This document shows positions 1-11,958 of a DNA stretch of 64,000 nt, piece by piece. The position numbers and the translations under genes were made by a program. Below the pieces are notes generated by a model. That model did not search any database. It had not been told where the DNA came from and saw only the letters and a list, made by a program, of their open reading frames with translations. Position 1 is the stretch's first letter, and the number at the start of each line of letters is the position of its first letter. The stretch comes from Acridotheres tristis (taxonomy: Eukaryota; Chordata; Aves; Passeriformes; Sturnidae), in NCBI GenBank assembly GCA_037013685.1, contig CM072888.1, forward strand, positions 15,982,589 through 16,046,588. Reading direction: 5' to 3'.

Positions 1-3000
1 AAGATTCTTACTGGTCACTTCCAAATTGAGATATTCTATGATTTATAAAATTATTGCATTTTCACTATCAGCTTCAGCAGGCTACCCTGGAGATTTATGA
101 CACCAATCTCTCTCAACATTATACTTTCATTTAAACTATGGTGAGCCCATAGCTGTGCAAAGGAAGAAGATCCCAGATTTTATTTCCAGAGGAAGTTATT
201 AAATGAAAATAACCCTGAGTAGACTTAAAGGAAAAAAAAAATAATTAAATGAAGTTACTTATTTTAATTAATGTTTTAAGTTTTTTGATTAAGCAAGACA
301 ATTGGTTCCTATGAAGTAACCGTACCTTGAAGAGTACTACTCAGCACCAGCACATCTGCGTCCAGCCTGGAGCAGCAGAACACTTGAGCACTGGCAAGAG
401 CACCTTAAGTGCTGTTCTGCCACACATCCTGAGATGTCCCTTTGAGGGAAGGTGCTGCAGCACATGGCAGCACTGTGCCCCTCATAGCATTGTCCTTGCC
501 TTACTGGTGCCTGCTTGGCAGCAGTTTAGAGGCTGGAGACACAAATTGAAATAAAAGACCTGCACATTCGTCTGCTGGAGCAGGCAGGTTTTTGATCTCT
601 CAGCAGAATGTATTTGGTAAAAGGAACACACCACAGATGCCTCCTCAGCAGCCCAGAATTCCTATCTGCCAATGGCACATAAGGTTTAATCAACACATGA
701 GAAAGAAGGAGGGAAAGCATCTGCTGGCCTGCTCTAGCCAAGACACAGACAATTTCATTCTTCCTAAGATAAAGTAACTGAGCAAGCAATTCCCTGTTTT
801 ATTATGGGGGAACTGCAAGGCAGCCAACCATCCCTACTAAATCAAGATATCCCAAGCTGCCCTCTGAAGCTGTAATCCTCAGGATTGAAGTCTGCGGTCT
901 GCCAAATTAAAACATTAAAACATTACTTAAGTAATCACCATTTTATAAATAGGAGAACAATTTCCCCTGTAGCCAAATATCCATATGTGAGACAACAAGC
1001 AAATGTTTCCATATTTTAAATATCAACTCTTCTGTAGACACACCTCATTTAAGATGGTATCTTGTTGACATGCCAAGTCTCGAATAGCTGTACTATAAGA
1101 ACGCTGGGTTATATCCTCAGCTCTGTAAATCATTGTCTTTACTTCAACAGAAATAACTCAATGCACATCAGCTACAGATCCAGCACACTGTTTATTGCTG
1201 AACTTGCATGGAAAGAAATGCTTTGAAAAATATAATGTCCCTGTCATTCATTTAAGGAATGTATTTTCATGATGAGTGGTCAAAGCTGGCTTCTCCCTTG
1301 TGTTTTCCCTGCTTTACTGGCAGCTATTATGAGCAATTTTATTTATTTTAAAAGGCTTGTCCTCATCCTTCTTCTAGGCTCCCTTTGAGCACGGAAAGTC
1401 ACAGCAAGGTCTCCCCTGAGACCTTTCCAAGTCTCTTGAGATTAAACATACAGCAGTCCAATGTACAGATGGTATCCAAATATGGCTATAAGTCAATCAT
1501 TTTACTCCATAAATAGGGGACAGCCTGGTGAACTCTCCAGAGACGGCTGCACACCAGGATCTCCCCTTGACTGGGGAAACCTCTCAGAATTACTCATGGA
1601 GGCAGAGCAATTCCTTGCAACAGATTTGCAGTGTGAATAACAGCATGTTAAACTTTGAAATCTTAGATATGTGATATAAAGGATGGATTGTAGACATATA
1701 ATCCTCTAGACAGAAACTTTTGACCGAGTCTCAGACTAATTCTGGTTCCAGCTGCACCCAAATTCCCCCCAGAAGGGAATTTGCTGGAACTTTCTTTCCC
1801 AGCCAGATGGATATCTTTAAAAAATTTATTTCAAGCATCTGCAATGAAAATGTGGTCATGTGAATGTGTGAATCAGGAATAGGTGTAAAAAAATACCTCA
1901 AAAAAAGAGAGACACTGAATAGAACTTTCACCTAAAAACTATGGATAAGCGCACTTAGTTTTGACATCTAACCTTGTTTCTTTTGCTTGAGCTCTCATGG
2001 GAACCTTTCAGCTGGAGCAGATGTTCAGACCAATGGTTTTGACTGTAACTGGTCGGCACAAATAAATGTTGAACCTGAGTTTGGCTAACACAGAAATATG
2101 AGAAACTGTGCCTGAGAAAGAAGATCAGGGAAAGTTTATGAAGGTGTTTATGTATAAAAATAATATTAAAAAACACATGGGCAGTTTTACTTCAAAGACT
2201 AATGTAAAAAGAGTACAGTAGAAAGTTATTATGTGGCTTATTTGGCTTGCTTTGGGGTTTTTTTTAAGTAAAATTAATCTAGGGAAAGGGAACAAAATGA
2301 AGCCTAAGCAATAAGTTCAAAACAAAAGTGTTATTCTAAATAAAAGAATAAGTCTCCCAGTAACCAACCTTTTATTATTTAGACTCTGTAAAATTACAAA
2401 TAACACTCATTTCCATCCAAAAAGCTGCAAAAAAGAATAAATCAATGGAACTTTTTAAGTCAAGCATAGTTATCTTTATTCTGGTGGAGGACAAAACGCC
2501 GCACAGCATGATAAAGGGACTATTTGTATGCATCCAGTATTTACATAATATCTGACAATGATGAGTTTTATCAGATTTCAATGTGTGCCCGATTTACATA
2601 GTCATAAAAATGTCTGAAAATGCAGTCCCAGTTTATGGACTGTTTATGGAAACCCTGTATTGTGGTTACAAACAAACAAGGCCTCACTTGAGCACACACA
2701 ATGTGCACCAAAGGTGGATGGAGAAACAAACCACACTTGATACTCCAGTCTTTTCTGTATGCAAGTGATAAAATCTTTTAATTCATAACCCTAAACATAG
2801 GAAAACACTGCCAGTGTGCAGACACAAAGCTGATTAAAGAGTCAGGTTGTCAGTGGAGCAGCTTAGTGACAATTAGTTATCTGAATAAAAGGAAGATGGT
2901 CACAACAGAGCAGCCTCCTATGATTTACAATCACCTTTGTACTTGGACTAAATTTGCCAAAAGCACAGAAATATTTCACAGTTTGTAAGAAAAACTTGCT

Positions 3001-6000
3001 AGAGTTCAGGGACCACATTTAAAGACAGGAGTATTATGAATTCACCAGCAAGTGCAGACATTTAAAAGCTTAAAGGCAATGAACACGGGTTCATTGTTTG
3101 TAGGGGAAAAAGTAATATATAGACATAGACATAGATCATATAGATACATTTTCTTAAATAATAGCCCTGAAGTTCTGAAGTTTAAGGAACAATTCACTGA
3201 AGCATGCCAGTTGCTATTAGCCCTAAAGAATTTGTGAAAAAAGGATGAATGGAGTTAAATTGCATATTTTGTACCAACAGCAAAAAATGCTAAGAAAAAG
3301 AATATGAATGGTAGACTATTTTGACAGAGAAAACAGAAATATGCAAGAAGAACAGACATGCAAGTCCCCAAAAGATCATGTATTCATTACTGGTGAAGTA
3401 ACAAGTCCACTTAAGTTTCCTTGAGCTGCTTAATATAATTGATACAGAGACTAAATCTGAACTATCTCAGCCTGGCTGCAGAACTACCATGAAGTGATGG
3501 GAATGACAGATTCTGATTGCATGACATCACATTATAGAAGAAAAGGGAAAAAACGTGTTTGAAACTTGGGCCAAAATGTTTTCTGTTGTGTGCCTTAAGT
3601 TGTCACCAAGAGAAATCTGTACTTTGGCACCTAAGTCCAATTGTCTTTATTTCATCACTCACAGCTACTAAATAAAGCCTTTGATGTGAGACCAATGGAA
3701 GATTCAGCACCTGTATAAATCCCAGCATTTTAATTTGCATACCTATTTTCAGTATAAAACCTTGAAAAAAAAGCTCCTGAAAAAATGAAAGCGCAATTGC
3801 CCTCACTCATGCCCAAACATATGATGCAATTAAAACCATAAAAAACCTCATGCATGAAGATATTTTTTAGTACTTATGAAATTGCTTCAGAGACAAGTAA
3901 GTCAGGCCTCTAGGTGAAAAATCACGCTGAATTGATTAAATTTCAAATGTTAATACATTAACATGTAGCATATATAGGCTATTAAGGATTAAAATAGTCC
4001 AAATACTCCAAGACAGATTACAATGCATGAGATATAAAATAATCTCTTGCACAGATGGAGTTTTCTTGCTGGAAGAGCAGAAAATATAAATATAAATAAC
4101 TCTAGATAAAATCTATTTTTCAATAATAAAGAAATCGCTTAGCTAAATAGGGATTCATCTATATATACACTGATATTTTCTTAGTATCAAATAGGTTATA
4201 GACAACTCCAAATGAGACAGATTACACATTTCATTCCAAAGTGTTGAGTCTATGTACAGATCCATGTTCGTCACAGTAGACAGGTTTCCAGCTTCCACAT
4301 ATAATTCCTTTCTGCTTTGGATAAGTCACAAACACAATCAACTTTTACAGGATTATTTCTCTATGCATTGTGTACAATTAGAAGCAGAGGTGATGACACC
4401 TCTCAGGGTACTTTTGGCTGCACAAGAAAGAGGAAACAAGAGGAGATTTTATTGTCTGGTTTTGCATTCCAAGGAGGTTTAGATACCTGTTTATTCAAAT
4501 AGGCAGGTGCTTAGCCAGCCTTACCCTGCAGATCTCCCTGCAGTAATCAGAATGCAGAGTTTAGCACTCATTTGCGAGGATCATAATTAATACAGTAGAA
4601 ATCTTTGTTTAAATGCTGTCTTGGCTGAGCACATTTAAAACTAATGTCACATTGAATTCTTGAAGTTGATGTTTTCATTTACATTTGATATGGGACTCAG
4701 ATCTGTGGTTAGTGCATTTAAAAAAAAAGAGAAAGAGAGAGCAAGGACAGTAACACACATGGATTTTTTAAAGGGAAAAGAAAACTTGAAGTTTTAACTT
4801 TATTGAACGGATAGTTTGTATTTAAAGCATATTACGTGGAACTAGGATAGGATAGTAGCTCATTGGACAATTGGGAAATACATCTATGGGACCGTACTTC
4901 AGGATATGTCTCACGGGAAAGACACCAGGTGTTGACTTTTGTTATGAATTTCACTTTGTTTTTTACTATATTGTCACCTTGGGACACTTTCTCCCTAACT
5001 GAAGCTATAGTCAGTTTATCAGCCTGGGAATGGACTTGAGAGTTAAGAGAAATTCAGGCTTGAAAAAGAATTTCCAAGTTGTAATTCCCTAGGTCTCTAA
5101 ATGTGTGTGCCCACACAGATCCCTTGTAAGAATTTTGGAAAACACTGTATGCATCTTCATTTAGTAAAAAAGCTCTTAGTGTTCAAGGGCGTTTCCCCCC
5201 AAGTTTCAAACTTGGCAAGCGGTTGCAGACCTCTCAGTGATTTCCATTTCAACATTTCATTTGTTAAAAATACCCTAGATATAGTTTAATTTACTTGCAA
5301 TTTTTTTCCACCTGTCTTTAAATAGAAAACCTGTGCACTTGAAAATTGTTTATTCCCACAGCAGCATCTCCAAATATCTGTGTAACGTCTGTTGAAATTC
5401 TATTCTATAAATTATTGCAGAAGTATTTCTTCAGGCATCATAGTTGATATGCTTGTAACTTCTCTAGTAGCTGCTTTAAGGGAAAAATTTTTCTTTGTCT
5501 TTCCCAGCCCTGGATAAAGAAAAGCCCCAATGTCATTAAGTTTTCCCAAATCAATTCCGTAGTGTATTTACTGATAAAAAAAGTGAGAACAATTGTAAAA
5601 GATTGTTATTTTTATGATGGAGCAACATGCTACACATGTTGCTTGTGTTGCAGAGACATGTATTATCACAAAACATTCCTTAATTTACAGTATTTGAGAT
5701 TCTTTGGTATATTTAATCCAAAATCATAAGGACTTTGCAATCAATAATCAGTTAAGTCAGTTTAACAGGAGTTCAGATTTTGGGTGATAAAGTTCTCATG
5801 AGATCAAACCCTTTCTAGTTTTATTCAAAATACTGGCTTCTTCTGCCTTAAAACACAACTTGAACCCAAAACTCTGTGGCATGTCACTTAGCAGCTTCCT
5901 ACAAGGAAGGGTTTATAAGTAACTTAACACAGTGACTCCTTCCTGCAATGCACAGTCAGAATACTTTGGTAACTGCAGCAAATATAACTTTCAGATTCTG

Positions 6001-9000
6001 TTTTCCTATGGTCGTGGTAATTTGGGTAATCAAAATTTAAAGATAAAAAATGCTCATTCTTCAAGCTATGTCTTTTTAGTGATAAGTACTATAACTGGAT
6101 AGAAAACCCCTCAACCTATTGTAAAGTTCACAGTATTTGGTGCCTATTAGCCTCCAAATAAACTTATTTTCTATCTGCAGTTGTACATACATGCAAATTA
6201 GGCTATGACAAGATGAATACTATCTGATTAAAAGTAGTCTGGACTGAAAGTTAGGCTGCAGATATTTTCCATGTGAAAAGACTTACCAAGAAAAACTTTC
6301 ATGAAATATATCTTACATTAAATCCAAAATATAATATAAGAAATTAATCTTATAACTTCAATGGAGAAATATCATCTTAATGATTCTTCATATGTAACAT
6401 CAAGAAGTATTATAAAATATTATATATATATATACGTTACTGATTTGCCACATTTTTTGTCAAATTGCTGATTAAAAATGAAAAATTCTAATTTGCTACG
6501 TTTCAGGTTCATAGTACTCCAAGTTTAAAACATATTTTAAAGATAATTAATTCGGATTAATAAATTTCTATCAAATGATCAATCTCTTGATTATTTTAAT
6601 TAGAATTTGCCAAATGTACATTATTTCTACTACTAGAGTAAGCAATAAATTATATATGCACTTAGTTTTATATGCCTTACAGGCTTGACAAATTGCTTAT
6701 TCAGAATGACTAACTAATCCATCACTTTTTTAGCAAAGAGTACAATGTGTATAAAGAATCCTAATAAATTTACTAAACACTGTCTATGTACAGAATGAAA
6801 TTAAACAAATTAAATTAAAATTTCATTTGCACACATGGTTAAGCAGGAGAATGTTCTCAGATACTAGAAGCTAACAATTAAATGCAATGAACATAATAAC
6901 TGTTTCCATGTTCTAGAAATGTCTGCATTTTAAAGTAATTACCAACACAAGCTCTTTTTGCTTTTCTGGGACACTCATTCATTAAAAGCAGCACAAAGGA
7001 CAGAAGTTACTCCCCCCTAAGCCTGCAGCGCAGGACTGTTTTAAGGTTTCTGGAGAAAATTGATTTATAATTTACTGAAAATGAAGCCAGAACACTGTAA
7101 AGTTAACTCATACATCCATAGTGGCTGCTCTCGGGGGGCAATGCCATCCTAATAGAACCTGACCTGATGTGACAGCCTTTAGGCCAGGCTTAGTGGGCTC
7201 TAAACTCACACTACACCAGGTGTACTTCCAAGCACCAACTCAGTGTCTGCCAGCAGTCACTGATACCACCTCTCCTAAGAAACTTCTAGAGATTTCTGTC
7301 TCCCTATTTCATTTTCCGGTGCACAGCCCAAATTTAGCTGAGCTCTTCTTTCTGGGGGCCTGACTGTGTAGCCATATTCATGAGAAAAGAAAGATTTGGA
7401 TATGATCTAACTCATAACTACACCTGTTTTTTTTTACTGCCTGTGAACCTCCTGATGGCTTTCTCAGGTACCTGGTGAAAAGTGTTATACAGACAAGTCA
7501 TCTGTACAGCAGGGGAAGCAGAAGATTTCTGCAGTATATAATTCTCACCTAGGGGCCTGGGTTCACATTTCCTGTAGGGCCATGCATGCATACCCACTTA
7601 TGCAAACTGATTCTTCAAGGGAAATATAAAAATGCCCCTCCATCACAGATGTTTTTCCTTTGTGGCACCACTGGATGGGAATTATGCTTCAAAACATCCC
7701 ATATTATAACTATATGGATACAAAGAGGGTTCTTAAGCAAAGATCCTTGCTGGTGCCCACAGAACTGTGGTCAAGTAGAGGAAAAGTTTTCAGACACTTC
7801 TCTTTTGCAGCTTACCCCAGTCTGGCTTTAAACAAAGCTATTATGTATTACAAAGCTTTGGTTAGTTTCTAACAGTTCTAGAAGCCTGGAACAATAAAGG
7901 AAGGTCTGCTCTTCTGTTCAAGGCAGCCGAGACAGTTCAGTGTTAGCAAAAACACAATCGGTGGTTCTTTCAAAAATGCCCAAAAAACCAGAAGTCTTTC
8001 GAATCTCAATCAAAACTTGGTGTCTGTCAATTGTTCCAGACTAAAATTTGTCAAGATTGTTATTTAGCTATCAACTTCTCAATAAAACTAAGCCAATATT
8101 GACACCTTTTATTATACAGATTCCTTAAAATCAGAGGTGAGGGTGAAGATATTTACATGTTTCATCTCCCATGTTAGCACTTTCTTTGTTATTCAGCCTC
8201 TACAATTTAAGTCTGTGAGGAAGGCAGCAGTTCAATCCCTGCAAAGCATCTAAGCTGTGAGCCCCAGATCTCAGGCTAAAGAATAAAGAACCATGACACA
8301 GCTGTCATCGCTGGAGCCTACAGGATTTTTAATCTTCTAAGAGTCTGCCTAATAAATGTTGTCTGCCTTATTGTCTCAGAGCTATAATTTGGCCAAGCAT
8401 ATGAGTGCAATTTTGACATCCACCCCTTAAAATCCATTATCTCTCTGCAACAGTGTACAAAACACTGAAGCATTCAAAGCAGGAGGAAAATCAATAACAG
8501 CCTGATAATAATATTATTCCAAGCATCTATATTAAGTCTGCACATATCCCTTTCCATCCTCAATTTGCTATCAGCTGTTATCAACAGCCTGCTGAATACC
8601 ACAGGAAGTGGGAGAGTAAAGATGATAAATGCATACAGCTTTCTCTGTAAGCAGGCAATATTGTGAACATACTGCTGGAATAACACTGAGATCAGCAGGT
8701 CTCTCTATTGCTGAAGATTTTCTTGCATGTTTACAGTACAAGAACTGATGGCAGTGAGTGTTTTCCACATTCTGTAACAGCAGTCCATCACTATATGTAT
8801 TTATGTAACTAGAAAAATGTATGTATTTATGTAACTAGGAAAAAAAAGGGTAAAAGTGTTTATCAAGTTTTGAAACTTCCTTGTAGCTTCATGGGAAATA
8901 GGCTGATGAAACAGTTCAGGACTGAAATAAACAAGCTTTGTATAAAGAAAAAAGAAAGTGTAATTGCACAATTTTAAGGGCAGAAATCCTGTTTTAATGA

Positions 9001-10866
9001 CAGACACAGAACTTGAAGTTACAAGAGGAAACTTCATCTCTCTGCTTATTCTTTTTTATCTCTAGAGACAGACAGCTGCTGACGTGGTTTGACCAAACTG
9101 TTAGCAAAAGCACTTGCAGGCTAATTGCCAGGATTGTCCATTCATCTGCCTTTTACAGAAACAATATATTTTCTTTTTATTTACATACCTCAACACGGTT
9201 TTATATACTGAAGTTTCTCAGTTTAGAGGACATGGTCTTTTAGACCAAAGCTTTGCTTCTCACAACAAGGGAACCATTTCTTAAGCATTACCTTTGTACT
9301 CCTGCCAATCTTCAACCTACAGCAAGAGCTTCAGTACTCACCTCCCCACTGTGCCTTTCCCCAGTGTTTTCCTCTAAAGCTTGGTGATAGAACAGTTTTC
9401 TTGTTAGCAGCTCAGTCATCAGTGGACAGAGTCCGGCCACGTTTCTGCTAACTCCTTTCTTCTTCTTTTCTTTCCTAGGTACAAGCTTCTGCAGCACCTG
9501 GGTGCCTCCTTACAGCTTAGGCTCCCCTGCTCATCATTAGTGTGGCTCCCATGTTCAGACAGCTCTCTTTAATCTTTGCTGTGCAAAAGCACCACAATTA
9601 TCCTTTCCATTGCGTTTCTCTTCTCAGCCTTTGGCTCCCCTCTGCCACTTCTTTTCTCTTTTCTTATCTTTCCTTCCCTTGTCCATTAATGTTTGGCATT
9701 TCTTGACACGTTTCTGGTGCACAGAAATCACATATTCCTTCTTAGGATCCGTGTTTTGTGAAAATAAATTAATATGCATAGAGTTGGATGACTGAAGGTA
9801 ATAAAGGCATTTAAACAAGAGGCAGAAGGGTAAGGAGAAACTGCTTGCTAGTGTAAATTTTTTCACTGCTGTCTCCACAGAAAGCAGAAATGGCTCCAAC
9901 ACAGTGATTTTACCATCCAAAATTATTTTATGTTTTACCATCCTCAGAAGATGGATTTAAGATATATTCTGTTGGACATTATAATGTGCTACCAGTATGT
10001 ACCCATTTTACTAGGGAAAGTGGTACTCTGTTATACTCTACTGGGGAATAGGCATTAAATTTTTTCTTTCCCTGAGTTGCACAGCATGTGAGTGTGTTAG
10101 AGTTCATGATATTGAAACCCTAATTCTTTTGTTTATGCAGTTAAATACCGTTCATTCTGTCTGGAAATTCAGTTCAATCTTTGTTGTTTTGGCCATCTTT
10201 TCACTCTCACACAGTTCACCCAACCTGTGCATGATTCCTTTTATAAAGGAGGCAAGGTTTCTAGAGGAGCTGTGGTATTATTTGTTAGACAATTGATACA
10301 TCCACGAAACACAGATCATCTTTCAAGGAAAGTCTTTCAATTTATCTTAAATTTTCTCTTAAATTTGCTTTTCACAATTCTTCTCAAGTAGGATATCCTT
10401 TCAGATGTTGTTTTAGCTATATCTTCAGAACATCTTGCCTACCCTACTTGTACCACACCAAACACAAACCTTCATGCCTAGAGGAACACGGACAGCATAA
10501 CAAATTCTACTGTTAAATGTGAAAGCACATTTTCTTCATGGTTGTCTTCAAAGAAGAAAAAAGTACTAGGTGGAAAACAAAATTCTGCTAAGCCAGCTTG
10601 AAACATTTATATTTTGTTCTTTGAAAATATGCAGTCTTGGGCACACTGACTTAAGGGATATAGGAAGGAAAGAACAGAGCATTGGAAACTAGACAAGAGG
10701 GAAGACGTACACATAGATAATTTATAGATACCTGATTAGTTTAGTCAGCTAGTTTGGATCCAAACTTTCTGCATGGCAGTTATTACATGGAGTCATGGTT
10801 CTCTGAAATCTGAATGGGAAAAGGTGAAGATCCCTACTGCACCATAAAATTGCTATTGCCTCAAAA
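1..10866. other. Non-coding unique sequence, no gene seen
   Basis: No recognisable gene or clear mobile element was found. All open frames are short (about 105 codons or fewer), lack visible domains and look like chance. Small structures are present: a (TA)n run near 6411-6434, a 9-bp-arm palindrome at 5621-5643 (arms AGCAACATG and CATGTTGCT, 5-base spacer), a GACATA-type mini-repeat near 3120-3150, and a two-copy 26-bp tandem repeat near 8.8 kb. The stretch around 330-790 is somewhat richer in G+C than its surroundings but carries no pattern I recognise. Intron and intergenic space cannot be told apart here. Confidence 0.6.
8795..8846. repeat. Two-copy 26-bp tandem repeat
   Basis: A 26-bp unit beginning ATGTATTTATGTAACTAG occurs at 8795-8820 and again at 8821-8846. 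The copies differ mainly in the final A-rich part (AGAAAAATGT versus AGGAAAAAAA). This is a simple local duplication with no coding implication. Confidence 0.8.
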
Positions 10867-11382
10867 CTGAGTTGTTGAGAAGGATGAATTAGGAAAACCT
10901 TATAAATACGAGTGCCTAGCAAAAGACTTTGAGAATATGGGAAATATAAATGAAATAGAAATGGTAGCAATTTTCGACTATGTGGCTGAAAGCAACTGAA
11001 TGCCTGAAGGCCCCTTTGTTTAGATAATGTTAGATGCTGCAAATACCAAGAAGCAAACAGACATCCTCCCTAGGCATGGCAGGAAGGGTCCCAGATAAAA
11101 TTTAGAGATAAGAAAAGCAGGAAAACATGGTAATATAGTGATTCCTATAGGTTGCATGCAAATGTTAGAGAATTTGTATCTTGTATTAGATTGGTTAGTG
11201 GAAATTAGAATATTCAACATAGAAGAAGATTGACTGTATTGTAAACGGGAAAATCTCTCTCTTATGCTCTTACTCTCTTCGTTCTTACTTTCTTAAACTC
11301 TCTTAAGCTCTCTTCTTTTACTCTCACTCTGTCCCTCTCTCCACCCTGCTCTGAGCTGTAGCTGTAGTTCCTAGCAGGGCCT

Positions 11383-11390
11383 TATATATA
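11383..11390 (+). promoter_or_regulatory. TATA-like box inside the solo LTR
   Basis: TTATATATA follows a G/C-rich stretch. It lies about 100 bp before the end of the LTR and upstream of the second AATAAA, the usual order in a compact LTR promoter. Activity is not shown. Confidence 0.45.
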
Positions 11391-11429
11391 CCCACGCCCT
11401 ACGAAATAAACTGCAAACTTTAAGACCAG

Positions 11430-11435
11430 AATAAA
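11430..11435 (+). terminator. Poly(A) signal of the solo LTR
   Basis: AATAAA lies about 48 bases before the end of the LTR. A further AATAAA lies at 11405-11410, close to the TATA-like box. Given the distance from the TATA box, the later copy is the more plausible signal for the R region. Confidence 0.45.
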
Positions 11436-11489
11436 GAGAGCACCTGAGTTTGTCCTGACCGTCCCTAGGCAGCGATTCCTACACTGAGT

Positions 11490-11760
11490 ATCTCTGCATA
11501 TGGCATAAGAAGAGCAGGCAGGAAGGCTCAATTTCTGGAGGCATAAACCAGTTCTGAGTCTGAGCAGGCTTGTGTCTGGTCCCCTACTGCCATACTTTTG
11601 AATATTGCTGTCCAGAGTCTACCATCAGTCAGCCATCCAATTGGTTTTACACTGATACCTTTGTGATATCTGCATATCTCCCAGGCTTTCATATTCAGCT
11701 CTGTGATGCAGGAAAGAACAGTCTCCAGTGGGGTCACAGCTCCTGGCAATGCAGGCAGGT
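11490..11760. other. Sequence between LTR and candidate exon, partly open on minus strand
   Basis: On the minus strand two overlapping frames stay open across 11528-11749 and 11625-11831. One contains a cysteine-rich stretch (SCDPTGDCSFLHH). Minus-strand AG and GT dinucleotides in reasonable splice context occur around it: a pyrimidine-containing CATTGCCAG before GAGCTGTGACC, and CACAAAG/GTATCA after. I do not recognise a protein family and rate this as probably chance. Confidence 0.2.
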
Positions 11761-11880
11761 TTAAGCGACTTCCCGAAGATCAAGCAGCTCTGTGGCAGAA
11801 TAGGGATAGTTACAACTGCTCTTTGTAGCATTTTGAGGCACTTCCACGTAGCCTAGGGTAATTGCTTCAGGAATTCTTAC

Positions 11881-11958
11881 CACAGAACCCCATGAAGACT
11901 TGTCAATCAATTGGTATTCAATAGTCCTTCTTCGGGACTCAGGACCAGTACATACTCT
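11881..11958 (-). CDS. Possible 78-bp internal coding exon, unidentified
   Basis: Read on the minus strand, this segment is preceded by a TTTCAG acceptor (AG at 11960-11959) and followed by a GTAAGA donor (GT at 11880-11879, close to the vertebrate consensus). Its 78 bases hold 26 codons without a stop, in the same phase at both ends. The peptide is hydrophilic and protein-like, beginning RVCTGPESRRRTIEY. The open frame extends beyond the donor to 11761 without a stop, which is not required for an exon and may mean the splice sites are chance. I cannot name the family, and no neighbouring exon was found. This could equally be a decayed pseudogene or random sequence. Confidence 0.25.

Larger units (their letters stand above)
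10873..11483 (+). mobile_element. Solo LTR of an endogenous retrovirus, ERVK-like
   Basis: A 611-bp element starts TGTTG and ends CTACA, so its ends are short imperfect inverted repeats of the TG...CA type. A long C/T-rich tract (about 11250-11345) leads into a TATA-like motif at 11383-11390. Two AATAAA signals follow at 11405-11410 and 11430-11435, and a short tail runs to the end. TATA then poly(A) signal sets the plus orientation, with U3 on the left and R/U5 on the right. No primer-binding site, gag, pol or env lies beside it. The flanking 6-bp duplication supports an ERVK-type integrase. The boundaries are seen directly; the family call is inference. The intact TATA and poly(A) motifs mean it could still act as a promoter or transcript end, but nothing shows that it does. 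Confidence 0.75.
10867..11489 (+). mobile_element. 6-bp target-site duplication around a solo LTR
   Basis: CTGAGT occurs at 10867-10872, immediately before an element starting TGTTG, and again at 11484-11489, immediately after the element end CTACA. A perfect 6-bp direct repeat flanking TG...CA ends is the signature of retroviral integration. A 6-bp length is usual for class II (ERVK-like) elements. Because ordinary flanking DNA follows each copy, only one LTR remains, which fits recombination between the two LTRs of a former provirus. Confidence 0.8.

Noticed and set aside
1500..1600. CTCTCCAGAGACGGCTGCAC...CTGGGGAAACC, vaguely like an LTR segment
   Set aside because: Only a loose impression from memory, with no LTR edges, TATA-to-AATAAA order or duplication found.
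8220..8245. AGTTCAATCCCTGC resembling a tRNA T-arm
   Set aside because: No cloverleaf partners or A box at the right distance; not a tRNA or a tRNA-derived SINE.
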